Assembly: GCA_023159155.1 (NCBI GenBank)
Contig: JAJNNX010000077.1
Coordinates: forward strand, 62,001-126,000
Direction of reading: 5' to 3'
DNA from: Ustulina deusta
Lineage: Eukaryota; Ascomycota; Sordariomycetes; Xylariales; Xylariaceae
DNA: 64,000 nucleotides
Position numbers and translations under genes: made by a program
Part shown: piece by piece, positions 11,641 through 22,930 of the stretch
Layout of the letters: every line of letters starts with the position of its first letter
Numbering within the stretch: the first letter of the stretch is position 1
The notes under the pieces: model-generated
Databases searched by the model: none
The model's input: the letters and a program-made list of their open reading frames with translations, nothing else
What the model was told of the DNA's origin: nothing

Positions 11641-11983
11641 ATGCGTAGAGTAAGCGCTATGAGTATATTTACGATAGGGTTGGATGAACGAATCCCTAGA
11701 TTGTATAGCTCATATGGTGAACATCAAGATGCCATGGGCCTTTGGCTGCGGAGATGGCTTGAACTTATGATTGGCCACTGGCGTGTACAATATTACGCAG
11801 ACCTGTGCTATTCTAAGCTATGATCCGGCATTGGTTGCTATTTCGGGTGGTCAAGGATATGGAATACAAAATCAAACAGGTTGGTCCGCCTCTCCTAAGT
11901 CGACTGGCCTTTTACGAAATGTTACACTTTTGCAAGTGTTATGGCCCACTTATAAGAGCTCCTTCATAGCAAGAGTATTTTGA
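11641..11983 (+). CDS. Unrecognised short reading frames
   Basis: Two overlapping frames (11641-11823 and 11771-11983) continue one another if a one-base shift or a small intron is allowed near 11771-11823. The second frame contains AILSYDPALVAISGGQGYGI and ends IARVF. I recognise no family and see no signal peptide or membrane segment. The region could be a decayed gene or chance. I list it only because the stretch lacks the stop density of its surroundings. Confidence 0.15.
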
Positions 11984-12406
11984 AGCGCATTATTAGGTAG
12001 AACTTGCATAATCCTGTAATTACAAATTAGAGTAAGAAATAAACAAGCTATTTATTGTCTACGATCTTTAGGTCTAGTAGCTAGAGTTTCTTAGACTATC
12101 TATTTTATAAGATTAATTAAGGGTTAATAGTAATTTATCTAACTATAGACTTATATCATAAGAGATCTACTATAACTAAAACGCCTAAAAATACACATTA
12201 TTAAGTTATTTAAGGGATCTAATTACAAGATTGTTTTATTATTATAAAGGAAAATAGTTATAAAAAGACTACATAAATTGCTAAGCTAACATAAATCTCC
12301 CTAGCTATAATTATATCTACATAAGCTAAAGATAAGCTGGCTTATAACAGCAAATTTTTTATTTCTAAGTTTTACTTTCTGTTTAAGAACCGTAAACTAT
12401 GAACCG

Positions 12407-12512
12407 TAATGCCCACGCGCTAGTATCTATAGGAGTGCGCCTAAAGGGCTTCTTAACAATAGGCTCAGCCCTTTTTCCTACTTTTGAGGTATACCTAGGC
12501 GTTGGGCATTAG
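12407..12512. repeat. Imperfect inverted repeat pair (possible MITE remnant)
   Basis: TAATGCCCACGCGCTAG at 12407 is mirrored by CCTAGGCGTTGGGCATTA ending at 12511, about 70 bp apart. Flanking TA or TAG target duplications are not clear. It could be a short inverted-repeat element or a transcript hairpin. Confidence 0.4.
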
Positions 12513-12785
12513 TCCCAGCACATTTTCTAGGGACACGGCTGTATGTGCTATGGCGGAAGTAGCCTTTACTAATAGGTAGATTTTTTTGTCCCTTCTAAGA
12601 TTCTGGGGCACTAGTAATAGCATGCCTATATGTCCAGCTAGGTAAAGAATTATAAGCGGTTTTATTTGCCCTATAGTAGAACATATACTAGAAATAAATA
12701 ATAGTATAGCAATAGTTATATTTTAGATAGAATTAATATATTAAAAAGGTTATTTTATAAAGTAACGATAATTTTTACTTTTTTG

Positions 12786-12807
12786 GGATTAAGGGATAGC
12801 TTAATCC
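12786..12807. repeat. Perfect 8-bp stem hairpin
   Basis: GGATTAAG (12786-12793) and CTTAATCC (12800-12807) form a perfect stem with a 6-base loop. No adjacent gene explains it. Confidence 0.4.
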
Positions 12808-13263
12808 AGTGCTAGATCAATAATGTTAGGACTAGAATTGATGGTTGATTTTGATTGGCTTTGGGCATTCCCGTTGATGGGGAGTCCATCTTATTAGCGC
12901 TGTTAGATATACCCCTTAGGGGTGATACAGCACTCGTCCATATAAAATGAGATAATGCGACCGTTAGCCACCACTTCTAAATTGAAATCAACCGTTATTA
13001 TCCGTTTTCGCGCCACACCGCGCGCCACAGTCATTTGTTTCTATTAATAGTAACTACACAAATTCCATTCGTTTTCTTCCACTTTAAAGGTATTATATAG
13101 AGATATTGGTGTTGATAACATTAACTTAGTTATATCATTGGGACTCGCACTTCTATTACCTTGATTATGTGCTGTGCGCTGCAGAAATGGCCTTAATCAA
13201 TGATCTCGTCCAGATTTCGTAGAGTGAGGTTCATGTGAAGGTCTCCGCCCTGTGGGGCAAACG

Positions 13264-13323
13264 TGGTATGGGGGACTCCAGTTTTGGATACCACAACCTC
13301 CAGTCTTGGAGGCTTCCATACCA
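13264..13323. repeat. Nested inverted repeats
   Basis: TGGTATGGGGGACTCC at 13264 pairs with GGAGGCTTCCATACCA ending at 13323, with 3 mismatches in 16. Inside it, CCTCC and GGAGG form a smaller hairpin. GTGGTAT near 13263 can pair instead with ATACCAC near 13290, so two alternative folds compete. Confidence 0.45.
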
Positions 13324-14226
13324 ACACTTCAACATTTATATGCAAAATGGACTCATATGCTATCTAATGCGCCTATATTAGGTACACTAAGACGGTGCAG
13401 ATGATCTAGATTGGCAAGTAGGTAGCATCGGAGACCTCCTTGCTCCCTACGCTTATCTCGGTCAGCCCTTTCACAGGAGATGCTTGATATGTGTGAATCA
13501 ACTTCCATTGATAATAATTAGAGCTTCACCCTTTCTCGCCGGGAAATTTGTTGGGAGTGTTTTCTAGCCTTTTTCTTATGAAATATTTGTTGCTTTTTAT
13601 TCAGCCTTTTGAAAACACCCATTTCTTTCGGTTTTATTCGCTTGTAAAGTGCCACCGCAAGGCTCGCAAGGCTGTCGCGTTAATGGGAGATGTTATTTAT
13701 TTGGCTTATATAATCTTCGGGGTATAACTAAGCTGATATTTATAATCATATAGAGCTCCCTAAAAAAATCTAGCTACAATACTACATAACTTTCTTTGAC
13801 TCTCACTGATCCCCGTAAGTGTCATCACAGCAGTCTTATATGCAGGCCCTTGCTAGTTATTAGGATATGGCGGCCCCAGCCGCTGGACCTGGATAGAGGC
13901 CTATGCATCTCACGGTTTATGGCAACCATAATATTATATGAAACACACTGACGTGAGTATACATGTCTGGTTCATAACAACACTTACTAGACAAGACAGT
14001 CATTTTTGTCTTCTATAGTCAGATTAAAATATTGGATATTACTCATTCGGAGAAGACATTAATTCCAAGTGATTATACTTCGTCGTTGTGCCTTATCAAG
14101 AGAATTATATTAGGATGATGGACCGTCATTAATCGTTGGATACAGTTCATGGTTCGAATTCAAGTAGCATTGTGTCTAACTACTGCTAGCTACCAACCCA
14201 TCATCAGCTGAATATGACGGCTTCTT

Positions 14227-14544
14227 ATGAGCTTAACCAATCCACAGCTCTATTTAACAATGCCGATGACTCCTATAGATCACAGTGTTGATTTTTTAAC
14301 TCGACCTCGTCCGTCTTTATCAACCAGTGCGCCCAGTACCGTAACGGACAGCGTTTCAAATCCATATTACACTCATGTGAAGGACTTACAAGAACAACTG
14401 CTTATTGCCATCATAGACAGTTGCAAAAGGAGTACTTGTATTCCACGGAGAGTAGACTTGACAAAAATTTGGAAATCGCCTTGTTCCCGACAAAACAAGT
14501 TACACAATAACCTACTATATGTTGGCGGTTGGTGTATGCCTTGA
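14227..14544 (+). CDS. Hypothetical 105-aa protein
   Basis: This is an uninterrupted ATG frame. The protein is rich in Ser, Thr and Pro at the N-terminus, with a more ordinary stretch around VKDLQEQLLIAIIDSCKRST. It has no signal peptide, membrane segment or known domain that I can see. Neighbouring DNA shows no introns or extensions that would enlarge it. It may be a small lineage-specific gene or chance. Confidence 0.2.
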   Translation: MSLTNPQLYLTMPMTPIDHSVDFLTRPRPSLSTSAPSTVTDSVSNPYYTHVKDLQEQLLIAIIDSCKRSTCIPRRVDLTKIWKSPCSRQNKLHNNLLYVGGWCMP

Positions 14545-17500
14545 GATACATATACTCATTGCCAACACGCCTCTTGGCGCTATCTGCCGCTATTGGTCAT
14601 GATAAATAGTGAATTTTTAAGTGAACCTCGGATCCTTTTCCCGCAAAGACTTTTTGTTGTGCAATCTTCAGCTACCCTCAAATTTCTTTCCCCTCCTGTA
14701 GCCTCTAATAGCCTTGTTGCTTTCCCCTTTAAGAAAATCTTTTTTGCACCCACTGTTAGTAGAGTGTTAGGTTGATATCTAATATGTATGGCAGTTCTAT
14801 TATATACATAATAGCTCTCCATTTTTGGGGGTTTCGATAGATATTTCCAACCTGGCTTCAACTACGAAAACAACGTAGGATGTACGCTACGATGTATAAA
14901 TATATAACAACAAGGATAATGTGCCGAGAAGGTTGTTACTGTATACGTATGCTTAATTATTGTGGGTGTACCGCTATGACGCTTCAAGAGCACCAACTTT
15001 TATATCAGAATATTTACTGCAACAATAGTAACGAACGCGGCGAAATATTGCGACCATTTCTGAAAGAGGTACTATATTACCTAGAATGTGTTTGAGCCGC
15101 CATTATGATTGCGGTCAATAAAAAGAAACGCACGCAGTAAGCAACGAAAAATAAAAAATAAAAAAGTATAGTAAACTGTTGCTATGTAGAAACGTAAGAA
15201 GCTCACCTATATATATATATTTACAGAATACTGATATATCCACTCCAATAGGGGTAGGTGTGACATATATCCCTGACGGTGACTATGAAGTCGTTCCCCC
15301 CGCGAACGAAAAAACAGAGAGAGCAACAATTCAGAATACTCCTTCTGAATAATGTCAGAAGAGGTACATGGTAATCCCGTTGATTATCTAGAAGTCTAAG
15401 TTACAATACAAGTAGGTGGCAGATGTAGGAGTCTTATATACAGCATGTAGATCGTAAGTATCCCAGCCTCCTGGTTTTGACAAATAAACCCCAAGAGCGC
15501 GCAAAATCAAAGATCGCGATCGAGGTTCGAAACCTCACCTTTAAGAAGGAAAAGCTCCTACAGGTTAGGAAGGTTGCCCACAACAAATCGATCGACTTGA
15601 ACTGGCAAATTGATGCGGGATCTGTTACTTCTCTTCGGACTAATAAACGCAAGGGTTCGTTATGAAGAGAAGTGGTCGACTCGGGACTCAGAAGCGCCGA
15701 CCCTAACTCTCTTAAAAAGGTCACGGGCTCGAAGACGCCTAAACGGCTCGCCCAGCATGGGCAACCAACCGAATATCAAGGCAGGGCTATCAACAACCTC
15801 CTCACCGAAAGCTTCTGGTCCTTATATCTTCTGGTGAGGACAGTAATGAGTAGCCCGGTCTTGGCCTCAAGCGATCAGAAGCGCTGCATCTTTTGCTAAC
15901 CCGCCACTTGGATAACAACTCATCCACCTTTGTGCTTTGACTCTTGATGTTGCAGATAATATCTAGCACAGGGTCATGATGGCCAAACCTAGCTTAGAAA
16001 CCAAGAGCCATGGTCGCATAGCTTAATTTAATCGGGAGAGTTCACGACCAATATAGGTGGGCTACCCTTGGGGAGCGACGGTGAAGCCATCCAATTAGAG
16101 GGCAGAAAACTTAATAAAGTGAACGCCAAACGAACCTTTTTGATTGAGGAGAAATATGCACTAGATGGAATTAGGGCTAAAGCAACTCGATGTGATCAAT
16201 TATATCCCATACAAGCTCAACAGGTTGCATTGAGAAAGGAAATTTCATGCAAGGTTCTTTCGCAGGTGCCACGCCACTTTGTTGATGCTCGAAAGACAGG
16301 GCTTTTAGACGGTTTCACGGTTATAGCTCAACCACCACAAAAAACAGTGAGGCGGTCTTGCATGAGGCAGAATTTTGGATAGTGAGTTCTCATTTCTCGT
16401 CGCTATTCTTCTGGCCTTACTGCTATTATCTTCGACAGCGATCCCCAGGCAGAAGAGGGAGGGAGGCAATTAAGAGCAAGGATATCCGTGGCCAACAACG
16501 ATTGGCAGCCAATCCTCAGGGGCGGCATCGATGCCCGATTGTGCAGTGGACTTGACCAAGCATCATTCTGGCAGGACCACTGTAATAGTACACCGGGAAT
16601 CCTGGAAAACCGCCGACGCGATGCAAGTACTGCCACATAAGTACTTGTCACGAGCATCACCTCTCTGTTAGAAACGTCCAACGTGGTCCTTAGTGTAAAG
16701 GAGAACGTTGGAATAAATAAGAAAGAACTAACAATCTGCGTGATTCTAGATTGGTATGGTAGGATAGCTAGTGGGAGAATGAGAAAACGCTCATAAAAGT
16801 CACAGCTACAACACACCCGACAATATCTATAATAGCGATAAGTTACCTGCTTTATGCTATTAGAGGTCAATTTAATTTCAGAGTCAGGTTCCTATACAAG
16901 GTTAATAGAAAGTAGGTCGGAAATATGATCTTCATAGGCACAATGCATTCATTAGGTTGGTTAGATAAGGGGCTACAGCTGCAACACCAATTCCTGTGGC
17001 GATCAGAATAACGATGTTATATCTATATAATATGACCCACGGAGCATAGGACCGTTAGCTTATCGCCCTTTTATCACTATTTACCATCGTTAAGGCACCC
17101 TTAACAAGCCTCACCAGTTGTTACGTAAGGCCCCAACGCGGCTAAATAAGCGCGATTAGGCTCAGGATAGTATAGTTAACAAAGAAGTAGTAGGCGGAGA
17201 GATCAGGCTGTGACTAAACAATTAGCTATCTACTGCATCCTATTACCTTATAAAAAATAAGTCTTTGAGATGACCATTTCACAGTGTAGACTCGAAGCAT
17301 CTTGAGCGGAAAAACTGTGTGGTGCAAAGAAAGATAGGCACTTGGGGACCGCCATTGGCTCTAATCTTGAACACTCCTGAACACTTATGAGAGTTGTAGC
17401 ACCCTCTAGTAGTAGTAATTAGTGTCCTTCTTTTTCATCGGTGCATTTAAGGTCCACTTATATTCGTATTCTTGAGCATGTACTGCTCGTTTTTGGACCG

Positions 17501-17850
17501 ATATTTCCACGGAGATACCGAGGAATCATTTAAAAGCCGCCTGGGCTTCGGAGCTTTTGGGCCGAAGTACGAAATCTAGCCATAGTTTGATTATCAACTT
17601 TGATATTAGTGCGTTATCAGCCGCAAAAGTTGTTGGTATACTCCTATAGCTACATCGGCTATTATATCAGAGCACTATAAAGGAGATAGCTTAAATGGCA
17701 AAGGCCAGACTAGTACTAGTCCGATTTGACACGGATTTCCCTTGGTTCTCATAGGTGATTCTCATGGATAACTGTGGGCTTACACGCGGCAGACTTTGTT
17801 AGCTTCTTTGCAACTAAACTCGGAGAGGAGCAAGAGACGGATCTCCTGTA
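14545..17850. other. Long stretch with only unsupported short frames
   Basis: Short frames exist (15477-15899 on plus, 16068-16382 on plus, 16403-16870 on minus), but none shows a domain and their translations have no consistent composition. The plus-strand translations around 15477-15665 (lysine-rich, with KKEKLLQVRKVAHNKSIDLN) and 16068-16382 look most protein-like and may be exons of a decayed gene. I could not chain them into a family member. Confidence 0.3.
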
Positions 17851-17851
17851 G

Positions 17852-17863
17852 ATTGACGTCAAT
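17852..17863. promoter_or_regulatory. CRE-type palindrome upstream of the membrane-protein gene
   Basis: ATTGACGTCAAT is a perfect 12-bp palindrome centred on TGACGTCA, the binding site of bZIP factors of the CREB/ATF type. It lies about 230 bp before the probable start at 18092, a sensible promoter position. The site itself is seen in the sequence. Its use is inferred. Confidence 0.4.
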
Positions 17864-18091
17864 TACTCGTCATCCCCCCGCACCACGCTACGCCAAACTA
17901 CTGTTTTGCCACTGACGTGTAGGGATCGGGCGATGAAGGAAACTCTAGCTTAGTTTGGTAATTTTGTAATTCTGTGAAACTTCACTGCGGTGGCCAAGGG
18001 CGGCACCAGCCTGTCGTTCATTCCGCATGGTCATTCATATTTGATTCTGGACATTCTTGTGTATTAGTAGACCTGGTAATTATGATCTACC

Positions 18092-19760
18092 ATGGCACCT
18101 CCACCGGTTCCCCGGTATGGCCGGACGGTGACTCCTGCGCGTACGGAGCCTCTCGCGTGTCGTGTCACCAGTATCGCCTTGTCCATGGCGTCCATTGTCA
18201 TCCTTTCCATATTCCTAAGTTAGATATCCACCCCTGCAACTTCGGCGCAAACAACTTCTCACCAAGACCAACAGCCCGGAGATTCCTTAACGTCAAAGCA
18301 TGGAGACAGCTACCTTTCGTGCAATGGCGTACGCCAGACCATCTCTTTCCTAAAGATGCATTGTGAGGGATATCGTTGACGATGAAACAGTTGTTTTTTC
18401 GATCTACATCGACTCCTTCTTATTTGTTTTTACTACGACCATTCTAAAATTTGGCTTTGGTTTCGATACCGGATTCGCTTACTGCGACGCCGCCATCCTA
18501 CTGTGTCTTATCTGCTATGTCACTTCAAAGGTATAATACATGAGGCTCGGTCATCTTCCTCTTAATTATAGGTTGTGCTAACCGGCTGCTGCAGATCGTA
18601 AGCTGTAGCGAAGTATATCCGAAGCAATAGGACACCGAGATAACAATGCCCAGCTCATTTATCTTTTCTTGGCAGAGAGAACGGTATGTGGACATCTGGC
18701 CCACGAAAATTGCCGTGTCTAACTACCATGAACAGCACATTATTCGCGGAGGTATTAAGCAGAGGAGACATTCGAAGTTGTATCTTTTCAACTCCGTTGG
18801 CTTGACTGGTAAGCAGATAATACCTTTCTTCCCTGGTCAGGTGCTAAATGTTGACTAGGACTTTACTGCGTCGTGGTCGTCCTCAATTTTGTCTTGTAAG
18901 TCTCTTCCATTGATGCCTAGACAAGATGTTAGGACTAAGGTTCTGGAGCCGCATCGCACGCTGGAAGAATGGGCAATGCGTTGTTGGCATGAAGAAAATA
19001 GCGATGATACCTCTGATAGGATTCGATACGCTCGTCAATGTAGGAGCCCACACATTCCCGTATCAGCTTGCCGCCGTATCAACTGCTGATGATAATAGGT
19101 CTACCTCACTGTGCTGTTCCTTATTCCAATTTGCAGTACGTGCTTGCACAGTTTGCGGAAGTTCAATCGCGTGCAACGCTGATCAAGCCTAGGTGTTTAT
19201 TCCTTCCAGACCTTCCACAACACACTGGCCAAGAGTCAGCTACGTCGTATGGCCATTCGGACATTCATCGGCGCTTTATGCACCCTGGCCAGTAGCATAG
19301 CGTAAGTAATTCTCTTCGACACGCCGTATCACCAGCTCATATCATCATTAGGAATCTAACTGTGCTGATGGTTCTTGACGGGGAGCCTGGCTGGGTGTGC
19401 TTAATGTGTTGCAACACCGATAGTGAGTTTCGCCCCTGGAGCTGAGGCAGTGCCTCATTGACACATGGAACACCGCTTCGAGCCGTGACTAAAATTCATG
19501 TGCCTCCAGTCCTTATCAGCGCCCTGGTGATCCAATGGGTTACGTCGAAGGATAACGCGACCCCGGCGGAGTCCGACAACACTGCAAGCAACCCGGAGCA
19601 GTGTGCCCTGGGTTTCCAACTCAGCTTGGCGGAAGGCGGCAGTGCGAGCGGCGGCGCCGGCAGCTCGGATCTATCAACTCCCATTCCCAGCGCAGTAGGT
19701 CCCCGGGTTTTAGCCGGATCTACCTCTCGACGTTATTCGGTACCGCGCCCGTGCATCTAG
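18092..19760 (+). CDS. Fungal multi-pass membrane protein, about ten short exons
   Basis: Splicing recovers a protein that no single frame shows. The probable start at 18092 gives MAPPPVPRYGRTVTP, then a basic stretch and a membrane segment (SMASIVILSIFL). Exons then fit in phase: to 18530 (DSFLFVF, then CDAAILLCLICYVTSK), 18654-18683 (LIYLFLAERT), 18736-18808 (HIIRGG...SKLYLFNSVG), 18859-18895, 18940-19039, 19099-19170, 19210-19301, 19352-19422 (NLTVLMVLDGEPGWVCLMCC) and 19510-19760 (ALVIQWVTSKDN, then a Ser/Gly/Pro-rich tail). I count about seven hydrophobic segments. It resembles a family of uncharacterised seven-helix proteins common in Fusarium-like fungi. The link between exon 1 and the exon ending at 18530 (18219-18390) does not join cleanly, so the 5' part may be damaged. 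The function is unknown. Confidence 0.65.
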
Positions 19761-20112
19761 AAGGTAAATCGCAATGCCTATCGGGTTTTAATACTTTAAG
19801 TTACTGTATGATCCCCAGCCTCGCACAGCCGGCTTACATTTCTTGTTTCCAAATCATGGTATGGAAACCGAACGTCGTATGCAATCCTACGGGCGCCCGA
19901 CTCCGGGATGCACATGATGTCTTAGAGCCTGTTGTAAAGACTATGAACTGCTTGCAAATGTTCTCTTTTCGAAAATGCCATCGCCTTTATGGCGTAGAAC
20001 TATACTTTGCAGTAGTGACCATGGAATATTAGTCACAACAAAGGACGGAGATTAGTCTAGCCAGCACATCGAAGCTGCAGCTTTGACAGGCATACATTAT
20101 CAGTTCCGGATG
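19761..20112. other. Intergenic between convergent genes
   Basis: This space lies between the plus-strand membrane-protein gene and the minus-strand TPR relic. The frame at 19601-20032 is a shadow of the last exon plus 3' flank. I see no separate gene. Confidence 0.4.
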
Positions 20113-21780
20113 TCACGGAACCAAGCATTTGGGTTGATCAATAAATACATCTTGCGTCGAGACTTGATCAGTTGAAAGAGCGAAAGGGATTGAAGTATCA
20201 AGCTGATCCCGGGACTCAACAAACTCGGTTACCAACTGGGGGTACTCCTGTCGTAGATCGGATATATCTATGCGCATTTCGTTAGAAGACTCTATTATAA
20301 TGCCACGGAAAGCCTCAAGTAGTCGAATTGCTTCGTATGGCGTATTTACGGCGGATAGGGATGCTGCAGCAGGGTCAGAAGCTATGCTGCCAACACCGTG
20401 GAGCGATTTCGGCCTGGTTGAGCTTTCTTCATGTCGGGCAATCTGAACGAGGGACACCATATTTAAAGCTGTTTTATAGGCTGCTGCCCAGTTCTGTCTT
20501 GCGGCATATATCTTAAGTAGCTCCTTACCGGCTACCAGTCGGAAAGGTTTGGTACTGAAAATATCATCAAGACTTTCATGATATCGCTGAGTAGCTGTCT
20601 CAAGGTCTATTGATACCCCTGTGATCCTATGTCGATGCCAATGCCCTACACCAAGATTATAGAGCAATTGTGCCCGTTCGCCTTGGTTTTCGCCAAATAT
20701 GTGGAAGCACTTTTGTATTTTTGGATAACTAGACATATTTAAATCTTCTATTTCTCCTATTTCGAGATATCTATCAAAGTATTCGCCTGCAAGCTATCCC
20801 TGTCGATACGCCCAAGATCCATGATCTTGAGGCAAAATATCGAGGGCCCTCTGATGTTGTTAAATAACCATGTCGAGATCGGTGATCAGTCCCGTTTCTC
20901 AGTATTGTTGACGATACCGAGTATTGAAGTGGTGTAAGTGAGAAAAGAGTGGCTTGAAATAAGGGGCGAAAGCCACAAAGTGGCTTTGCGTACAGAAAAC
21001 ATAAAAAATACTACAAATGCTGCGTTGCTTTTATATATAAGAATCATCAACCACTCGTTAGCTAGCATTTGCGTTCAATTAAAAATTTGCATTTACTCTT
21101 GATCGCTTGGTTCCCCAACATTCATTGCCAGAATTATACTAGGAAGTGTAGGTCCGGCCTATCTCCTGGTATAAGGGCAAGGTGAGTGAGTGACCCTTTA
21201 TGTCGGGACGACCTACTTACAATTGCTCACTTCGGTATGTAAGGCCAATCTCCTCGATTGGGACTGTTTTTTGGAGCCGCGCCAATAGCACTTTGAAATC
21301 GTTGGAGCGCCATTTGAAAATCTTAAGCGACCTTTGATGTGCAGTATCTGCTCCAATATCCCAGTGCAAGCATATGGAGTCGACATGCTCGTTCTGGATG
21401 CTCTTCTAGCGTTGTGCCAAGGGCGCTCAGAATTGTTTAACCGAAGTGTCTAGATCTTCGATAACTTGAGTTTGCCAATACAATTTGTCCATATTTTTGA
21501 AGACGCGCCCCGTCGCCCTCCCGTTCGGGGTGGTTTGCTGGTGTCGCATCGACGGCGTCTTGATACCCCTGCAGCGCAAGATTAAACCCGCTCGTTGCTC
21601 CAGTTGCTTGAAACACCTTCCAGTGCCCCCGTGAATCATTGTAAAGCTAACCCGATAGATCGCAATGATCTTCGGGTCTTGCGTTGAGAGCCTCTTGAGT
21701 CTGAGGTTCTTGAGACGTGGTTGCTAAATTTTCTATTGCGAATATATAGATATATGAGACTTTCCACGAGCGCCAGTAAC
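20113..21780 (-). pseudogene. TPR region of a TPR-CHAT protein, broken
   Basis: The 207-codon frame 20113-20736 ends with features of the link between TPRs and the CHAT protease: SDPAAASLSAVNTPYEAIRLL, then RGIIIESSNEMRIDISDLRQ. Upstream on the same strand TPR-like text continues through stops. QRALDILPQDHGSWAYRQG is interrupted by TAA (20860-20862) and TAG (20794-20796). Further up, EEHPERACRLHMLALGYWSRY and LALQGYQDAVDATPANHPER lie in shifted frames (21270-21640). The CHAT domain itself is missing, because the gene stops before it. Known: TPR-CHAT proteins are caspase-like proteases, often partners in cell-death systems. Inferred: this is a decaying paralogue, truncated at its 3' end and damaged upstream. 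Confidence 0.75.
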
Positions 21781-22215
21781 ACTAGAAGTGAGAAATAAAA
21801 GTGGATTATAAGCAGCACAGTTAAAGATCAAGTTGGTGCTGGGGCTCTCTATGGAAATGCGAATAAGCGTCCCACTGTCGTACATTTAATATGACTGAAG
21901 TGTGCATAGTGCGATGCAATCCCTCTATTGCCTATTAGATAGATTCTACCCTGAGATTCTTAGCATCAGTCTATCTCTCTAATCAGCTACGGCCACAATG
22001 TCGGATCGCGGGAGCTCAATAGTCTTGAGCTCATCCCTCCAGTCCCCGCGCTCTTTCCACCACTTGATAACTTGCTTCTTAGCCCGTCACCGATGGCGTT
22101 CTCAATCCTGGTTGGAAAGATGCCAGTGCCTCACTTTTCTCGAGTTAAAATAAAAAACTTGGGCTACGGAAAAAGCCGTGCCTCGGCGATAGCAACGGTT
22201 ACGCCTTGTCCAAGG

Positions 22216-22524
22216 CTAGGTAGCCGAATTTTGGGTAGCACGTACAGCACAGTCGTATTGTAAGATCATGCTCTCGTTGACTTGTCGTTTTACAAAAAAG
22301 CGCGCTTCCCGATGTTCGGCCGCGCCTGTTTCAATGTTTCGGGTAGATTTCCAGTGGCGATAAAGAATCACGCACATCTTGCCCTCTGGAGCTAATACAA
22401 GCTTATCGTTCTCCGGCACCAGAGCTTCAATCCACCATGAGGAGGATCTTGTCACGCCCGGTGTGGAAAGAGGCTTTGTGCTGTATAGCCGCAAGTAGTT
22501 ACATCGGGGTGTTGAAGCAGCCAA
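22216..22524 (-). CDS. Unrecognised 102-aa frame
   Basis: This is an ATG frame on the minus strand whose translation contains VPENDKLVLAPEGKMCVILY and ends in TQNSAT. Below it on the same strand another frame (22072-22263) reads plausibly, as VLPKIRLPSLGQGVTVAIAE. The two may be one gene with a frameshift near 22230. I do not recognise a family. It lies directly beside the large RIP block, so damage is likely. Confidence 0.25.
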   Translation of the reverse strand: MAASTPRCNYLRLYSTKPLSTPGVTRSSSWWIEALVPENDKLVLAPEGKMCVILYRHWKSTRNIETGAAEHREARFFVKRQVNESMILQYDCAVRATQNSAT

Positions 22525-22536
22525 TAAAAGAATTTT

Positions 22537-22930
22537 GTTATTGAAGTAGTGTGAGTGGATTATGTAGGTAATTACTTACTTAAGCCATATAGTAGCTATG
22601 CTAGTAAGAGGGGATAAAACATTATAAAGAACACTTTTAATAGTAGATAGTGAACTATTATTAGAGCACGCGTAGATTAATAAAAATTAATTTTTTAATA
22701 TTTAGTATGCTTAATTAATAGATTTTTTTAGAAATAATAGTAATTATTATATTAAAAAATATAGGTTTAGCTTATTTTTTAATATATAAATACTATTATA
22801 TTAGGACTATTTATAAATAATTATTTATAAGTATTTATTTTAATAATGTTTTTAATAAAGCTTTAAATTTTAAAAAAATACTAATATTATTATATTATAA
22901 TATTTTAAGTATTAAAAAAAAGAATTATTA
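22537..22930. repeat. Left copy of the direct repeat bounding the large AT block
   Basis: The copy matches 48098-48425. Shared blocks include ATTAATAAAAATTAATTTTTTAATATTTAGTATGCTTAATTAATAGATTT, cited here only as positions 22676-22726 and 48239-48289. The left part (22537-22680) keeps its C and G, while the part after about 22740 is reduced to A and T. The right-hand copy shows the opposite polarity. The later part corresponds to the 3' end of a HET gene that survives in readable form only in the right copy. Confidence 0.7.

Larger units (their letters stand above)
11984..14226. other. Gene-free stretch, partly AT-rich, with inverted repeats
   Basis: 12000-12370 and 12650-12780 are AT-rich and look mildly RIPed. 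The rest is mixed composition with frequent stops in all frames. It holds an inverted pair at 12407-12424 and 12494-12512, a small perfect hairpin at 12786-12807, and a larger nested inverted repeat at 13264-13323. I see no gene. Confidence 0.45.

Noticed and set aside
16403..16870. 155-aa minus-strand frame
   Set aside because: The composition is irregular, no domain or plausible splice partners were found, and the plus strand reads equally well in short pieces.
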